From Anthostomella pinea (lineage: Eukaryota; Ascomycota; Sordariomycetes; Xylariales; Xylariaceae): a DNA stretch of 64,000 nt. The stretch's first letter is position 1. Each line of letters begins with the position of its first letter. Below, piece after piece: positions 59,201 to 64,000 of this stretch. The position numbers and the translations under genes were made by a program. The stretch covers positions 1,240,001-1,304,000 of the forward strand of contig CAUWAG010000008.1 in NCBI GenBank assembly GCA_963556695.1, in the 5' to 3' direction. A model generated the notes under the pieces. It worked only from the letters and a program-made list of their open reading frames with translations. It was not told where the DNA came from and searched no databases.

Positions 59201-60281
59201 GTCGCCCGCGAGAGAGAGAGAGAGAGAGAGCTAGAAACTGGTCAATATCAGGGAACCGACACACTCTCTCTACATACTGCCGTTGCAGCTGCTACTGCGT
59301 CATCTACCTCAACGTGCCCGGCCTGCCAAGGAGACCAGGACGAGGCTCCTCAACCAAGTGCAAGGACTACTATCCAATGTCTCACGACTGTGCAAAAGTG
59401 GAAAAGGACGTTCACTGTGCCTGCGTGTGCAACCTTCACTGCTAGTCAATGATCTCGCTTGAGCCCACAACGAGGCTCCTCAGCAATCTAATCTGCACAC
59501 ACGCCTATTAGGCTCTGACGACTATCATATTGGCGTTCTTTGTTGTTCTGGCGATACCCATGCCCAGCTCGGTCTAGTTCACAGGTGTGTGCCCATCTGT
59601 ATGTCATTCTCCTCCCACAGCTTGATATCCTATCCGCTTCGACCAGCCTCCTAATCAAGCACGCTCCCGCAGACGTGCTTGAACAAAGAAAGACTGTCTC
59701 GTCTGAAGACACCCAGCTTTCGATACTCATTTTGCCTTCCCGTCCGGTTCTCCACCTCGATCGCTACCGCGTTCCCGAAAGCTCGTTTGAACCAGTCAAT
59801 ACGAAGGAGTCTTCCCAAGGCCATCCTACACCTTTCCACCTAGGCCCACCCCGCGCACATATATTGGGACTCAACGCACCACCTTCGTCTCAGCTGCCAC
59901 AGCGTACAACACCCATGCAAATTCTCCTGTGCCTAACCCGGACTCTCTTGCGCAACCTCAAGCTGCACCTTCCATCACTGCCCTCCCAAGTCAGCATCAT
60001 TACTGTACGATCCAGTCTTGTCTCACACCACCTAGCTGTGAGACACGTCAGTACAGAACATAGTCGCTGCAGATCCCGGTCCCAGGTAAGCCGCCAGAGC
60101 CATGAGCCTCCGAGCCTACCCATGCACATGTTGAACTGACAAGTCATCAGGAAGGAGGTCCACAAGCCTTTGGGCCAACTACATTCTTATCTTGGCTCCC
60201 TGAAGACCCAGCACATACACAATCACCACGTCTGCTTCAATACTTCCACTAACACCACTCGTCACGCTCACACTTGCGACT
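53236..60281. other. 7-kb gene-poor region
   Basis: I see no gene I can support. The longest frames (55953-56561 minus, 58139-58645 plus, 59540-60139 plus) have no recognisable motifs and overlap other frames. GT-rich stretches occur at about 53440-53960, a GGAGAT-type run at 57413-57440 and an AG repeat at 59211-59230. The final 600 bp probably include the leader, or an unresolved 5' exon, of the next gene. Confidence 0.5.
59211..59230. repeat. (AG)10 dinucleotide repeat
   Basis: Twenty bases of perfect AG repeat in the gene-poor spacer upstream of the last gene. Confidence 0.95.
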
Positions 60282-62207
60282 ATGGGCAACGGAGCCAGAA
60301 ACACTCCCACCCGACAAGAATACTGGAATCCGAGCAGCATGCAGATACGATTAGGAGAGGTTGGGCCTCTTCGAGATCCACCAAAGGTAAGAGATCTTAT
60401 GTTTAACCTACACACTGATGCTGAAATTGTGGTAGCCAATCGACGTGGCCCTCCGTGAGGATTGTCGGATCCGGGGACGGCAATACTTCGTTATAGCAGT
60501 TCAGGACGATAATACGCCTTTGATCTATTCGGCTCCTCCTCAATCGGGAACGGTCGCTTTCGAGAAGTTCGTAAACATTGAGGGATTGATGCAAGAAGTG
60601 TCTCTGCATTCCCAATCAGGTATGCCATACGACCTCACTCAGACCTGATGACTATCCCAATGAGAGCATACTGATCATTCCAATTTAGCTTCGAACCCCC
60701 CGTATGCTGGACATGACTATGGTTTCGATTCGGAGGGCCGCTACTCCGCTGACACCGCCAAACGACGGGGGCAGGCTCGACGATATGAGCAGTCATTTAG
60801 GCTGAATGACCTCGAGGATGATGAGCGTTATCCGACAAGGAAGCGGCCACGGGCATCAGCGGTGCGACACGCTACCGACAACCTCATTGGACTACCCCCT
60901 ACTCCTGTCAATCCCAAAAGACCCATCGTTATCAGTAACGAGGAGGAGCTCCGCGCCTTCTACGATCTGCGCTTCAAAAATTGCCAGCAGAACGCATGCA
61001 AGCTGATAGCCAAAGCGTGGGTAAAGGCCGTGGAACCGAAGAAACAGTCTACGCACCCCTACACGGGCGCAGATGAGAAGGCCCCCGGTTGGTGGCCGAA
61101 GCCTTGGGGACTAAACAGCACTGAGAAGGTGAGACACAAAGAGCCAGATCATCTTCTCAAATATGGTAAGCTGAGTGTATCGTTGCCTCTGGAGTGTCAC
61201 TACTGACGCAACATTTCAGAGAGAGTGAACCTTCTCAACCACATTCTCGGGTTGATCATAGAACCCAGCGACCAGCAGCATCCGGACATCCGGAATTTGC
61301 GCCTCAATGTCAGCAAGCTGGAGGAAATCACGATGGAGGCGCTGTCCACCTTCTTCGGAGACAAGGATCATCCAAGCAACCTGGCGAAGAGGCCGTTCTT
61401 GAAGGAGATCTTCAAGGTAGCGAAGACCCAGGAGCGATTCAAGAACAAGGAGATAGGTGCGCGATCACTATATCGAACTACAGTTGAACATGTACTGATA
61501 TTTCTTCAGACAAAACCACCGTAATCCATGTCTCATCCGATGACCGGCTAGCCCAAGGTTACGCGTCAGACACCGAGGACACCGAAACCCTGAATGACGA
61601 GACGGACCAGGACCCGATGCCAATATCCGTATCCTCCAGCACATCGCCTCAGAGGGCCCTTACGTTGATGTCCGAGACTCATGCCGACCAGAGCCCACCT
61701 ACTCAGCTACAGGACGACAACGACTCCAAGTACACTCATCTGACGTCTGGCTCAGGACAGGCGTCAGAGCAGGCAGGCTTCATGGGAGGGTCTGGCATGA
61801 CTGGCCAAGGCCTTCCGCAATTTAACAGCCCTCTGCCAATTTCAGAGGTGCACTACGGTGGTCCCGATTCCAACAGGAGAGCCGGCTCGTACGCCTCTGC
61901 TGAATACACCAGCCCGCCAACAGCAAATGTGTTCTCGCAGCATTGGCCGGCATCTGGTAATTCGCAAGTCTATCCATACCAGCCACAAGCAGGTGGCAGC
62001 TATCACTCCTTCATCGGACACAATGGCCTTCCGCTGCCTCACGTGCCTCAGAATGAACCATTCAATGCGGCACAGTTCGCCGATGGCCTGGTCGGAGAAG
62101 CCCATCATGGAAACCACGGGTACCTACCCCGGAATGATCCAATTGACCGGAGCCCTCTTCATCCGTCACCGGACTACCGGTACATGCACCAGGGAGGCGA
62201 TGAATGA
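60282..62207 (+). CDS. Protein with hrmA-cluster-associated AFUB_079030/YDR124W-like helical-bundle domain
   Basis: This gene encodes a fungal protein of unknown biochemical role. The central segment resembles the helical-bundle domain named after A. fumigatus AFUB_079030 (subtelomeric hrmA-associated cluster) and yeast YDR124W. Exons are 60282-60386, 60436-60619, 60689-61165, 61220-61456 and 61510-62207, giving 566 aa with all phases consistent. Residues about 40-95 (IRGRQYFVIAVQDDNTPLIY) form a small folded-looking N-terminal part. A basic linker (KRRGQARRYEQ, TRKRPRAS) could be a nuclear signal. The domain lies at about 178-335 (EEELRAFYDLRFKNCQQNAC, GWWPKPW, RHKEPDHLLKYERVNLLNHI). The last 230 residues are Ser/Gln/Pro-rich and disordered. 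The start at MGNGARN is the only ATG in the first exon's frame, but a missed upstream exon cannot be excluded. I assign the domain from memory. Confidence 0.83.
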
Positions 62208-64000
62208 GGGGTGGCCTGGTGACCGGCTTCATTAGGGAACCAAACCCGCGCCTCGCTCGACTCCTTGGCGAACGCGGCTCCGAATTGACCTCCCCTAACA
62301 TACGATACCGAACTCGTATTGCTCTTCTCTGTTTCAGCGCCTTTCGGGGGACACCGAGACTCAACCATCACGCTCATAAGTCCGGCTAAACCGTCGGCCT
62401 TGCACTCATTTCATGCAACCGACTTCCCCGGTCTCGGGTCCACTCCTCTTCAAAAGCCCGGTGTTGGCGGGCTTCTATAGTCCCGCAACCTCTAACTGAC
62501 GACAGAGGATCCATACCAATTTTCGATGGAGAGGTAGTCTGTCTTCCAATATTTCTTCATTTTTCTCGAGGCAACTCCACGTTTTAGCGTGCATTTCATT
62601 TTTACAAGACCTCTCATCAAGCCATCAGTGGCAGTCGGCAATTTGAACTTTACTTCACGAAGCGAAATGACAGAACGGCGAAAATCACGGCGGGCATGGA
62701 AGACTCCCAAATGGACTGGACGGGACGGTGGCTGAATGCTTCTCAATTCCGATACCAATACATGCAGGTTCAGCCCCTGCCGTTGCATATACCTGGCGGC
62801 ACAATGTCTTTGCATCAAAATCCAAGCGATACCGGGATGGCTCTTTGACCTTTATTACGACTGATGGGACCTTGTTGGGCCTATTAGGGCTCCATTGCAC
62901 GGCGAGGTAACCCCGGCGAGGGTGTGGGATGGTGGTGGTCTGTTTTTTTCTACATCGCGAAACCCCTGAAGATCTCCTTATCATGTCATCACAATGATGT
63001 CTATTCATTTCACCTGTCTTTCTCTCCGTTGCCGATAGATGGTACTCATCTGCACGCTCCGACATTGCGATGTCTCTCTTGGATGTGGAGCAAATAGGGG
63101 CAGGGGTCGCGAGGAGGGGCCTCACTGGGCGAGAACAAAGAGAATGCCAATATACGCTTGCCCAGAATTTGTTTCAGGACGTTTGGTCTGGTCAAAGGAT
63201 GTCGGTTATGGCGTGTGAGCAGCAGATAGGGTCAGAGTGCTACACAACCACTGGGGCGGAGGAGCTATGGTCACATGAGACGTCATACCATCTCTCGCCA
63301 GGACTTAATTGATTACGAGTGCGCAGCAGGATACTTCTGTCTACATCTTGGGCACCGTGAAGTAGATGGTATCGCCGAATGAGCATGTGCATATGGTAGT
63401 CCAGATCAACGAGTTCACGATGTTGATAGTGGTCAGTCGCATACCGAGGCAGTTTGGCATGCACCTGTTCACGAGATAGCTGTACGCCGGCATGCAAGCA
63501 AACTCACGAAATTGGAGACAGGTACTTGCATCAAGAGATGCGAGCGAGCCTTCACGACCTACCGCATTCGGTGCCGCTCACCGCAGGTTCCCAAGAAATC
63601 CAACGCTCGTCCGAAACGCGTGGCGTGGTCCGCCTGCTTCCCCACGATCAGATGGATGGATGGGGTAGATCGATCCGCGAGATCTTGGGTCAGACAGCAG
63701 GGACAGGTACGGTAGTTACTGTACCAGTGACAAATGTGTGAGACGTGACAGGACACAGACACAGGACCAGGTACCCGGGCGGGGCCCCTTTCTTTAACGG
63801 TTCCTCTCAGATTGCACATGCCCCCTCATGAGTACCGCCGTCGTCCTCCTCTTTTCCCGGGAAGGATACCCCCCACAGCACGTAATCACTAATCACGGGC
63901 CGCATGATGAGTGTCACGCGAGGCAGAAGCAAGCTTATGTGGATACTCACGATGCCTGCTTGTCTGCAGCTGCGCCGCAACGACGCGCTGGTCTGTCTGC
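62208..64000. other. Right flank, no supported gene
   Basis: About 1.8 kb holds only the 3' flank of the last gene and short frames. The longest is 146 codons, minus, at 62685-63125, with no recognisable motifs. A gene running off the right edge cannot be excluded. Confidence 0.55.

Noticed and set aside
1..64000. CRISPR array, integrated virus or biosynthetic gene cluster
   Set aside because: No regularly spaced repeats, viral genes, or synthase or tailoring enzymes are visible. The genes are scattered housekeeping and transport functions.

Overview
The window looks like nuclear DNA of a filamentous ascomycete (Pezizomycotina; Sordariomycetes is my guess, not shown). The reasons are many short GT-AG introns of about 50-70 bp, fungal proteins (Atg1, a Sac7-type RhoGAP, a YCF1-type ABC transporter, Gpi10), Tc1/mariner elements with RIP-like G-to-A changes, and long gene-poor spacers. 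All multi-exon models below were spliced by hand. For every model called complete, the exon lengths sum to an exact multiple of three.

Layout. 1-3.8 kb: no confident gene. 3.8-6.1 kb (-): eight-exon MFS anion/vitamin-type permease. 9.3-11.4 kb (+): eight-exon AAAP amino-acid permease. 12.3-13.5 kb (-): Arg/Ser/His/Gly-rich repeat protein with unresolved ends. 15.9 kb (+): doubtful small gene. 16.9-17.8 kb (-): C-terminal fragment of a glutaminyl-tRNA synthetase. 19.4-22.2 kb (-): RhoGAP. 26.8-28.2 kb: broken Tc1/mariner element. 29.1-32.3 kb (-): ATG1 kinase. 35.1 kb (+): small secreted protein. 36.6-38.1 kb (-): ornithine aminotransferase, divergent from GPI10 at 39.2-41.3 kb (+). 42.3-45.0 kb (-): cullin 4, divergent from the ABCC transporter at 45.9-51.1 kb (+). 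51.7-53.1 kb: second broken Tc1/mariner element. 53-60 kb: gene-poor. 60.3-62.2 kb (+): protein with the AFUB_079030/YDR124W-like helical-bundle domain. 62.2-64 kb: nothing assigned.

The genes are mostly housekeeping or transport functions (autophagy, GPI-anchor synthesis, arginine/ornithine catabolism, ubiquitin ligase scaffold, Rho signalling, vacuolar conjugate transport, nutrient uptake). They do not form a recognisable cluster or pathway. The two divergent pairs, CAR2/GPI10 and CUL4/ABCC, share upstream regions of about 1 kb and may be co-regulated. I found no clear undescribed system. The best leads are the truncated GlnRS copy, the secreted 4-cysteine protein, the R/S/H/G repeat protein, and the two mutated Tc1/mariner copies with intact terminal inverted repeats.
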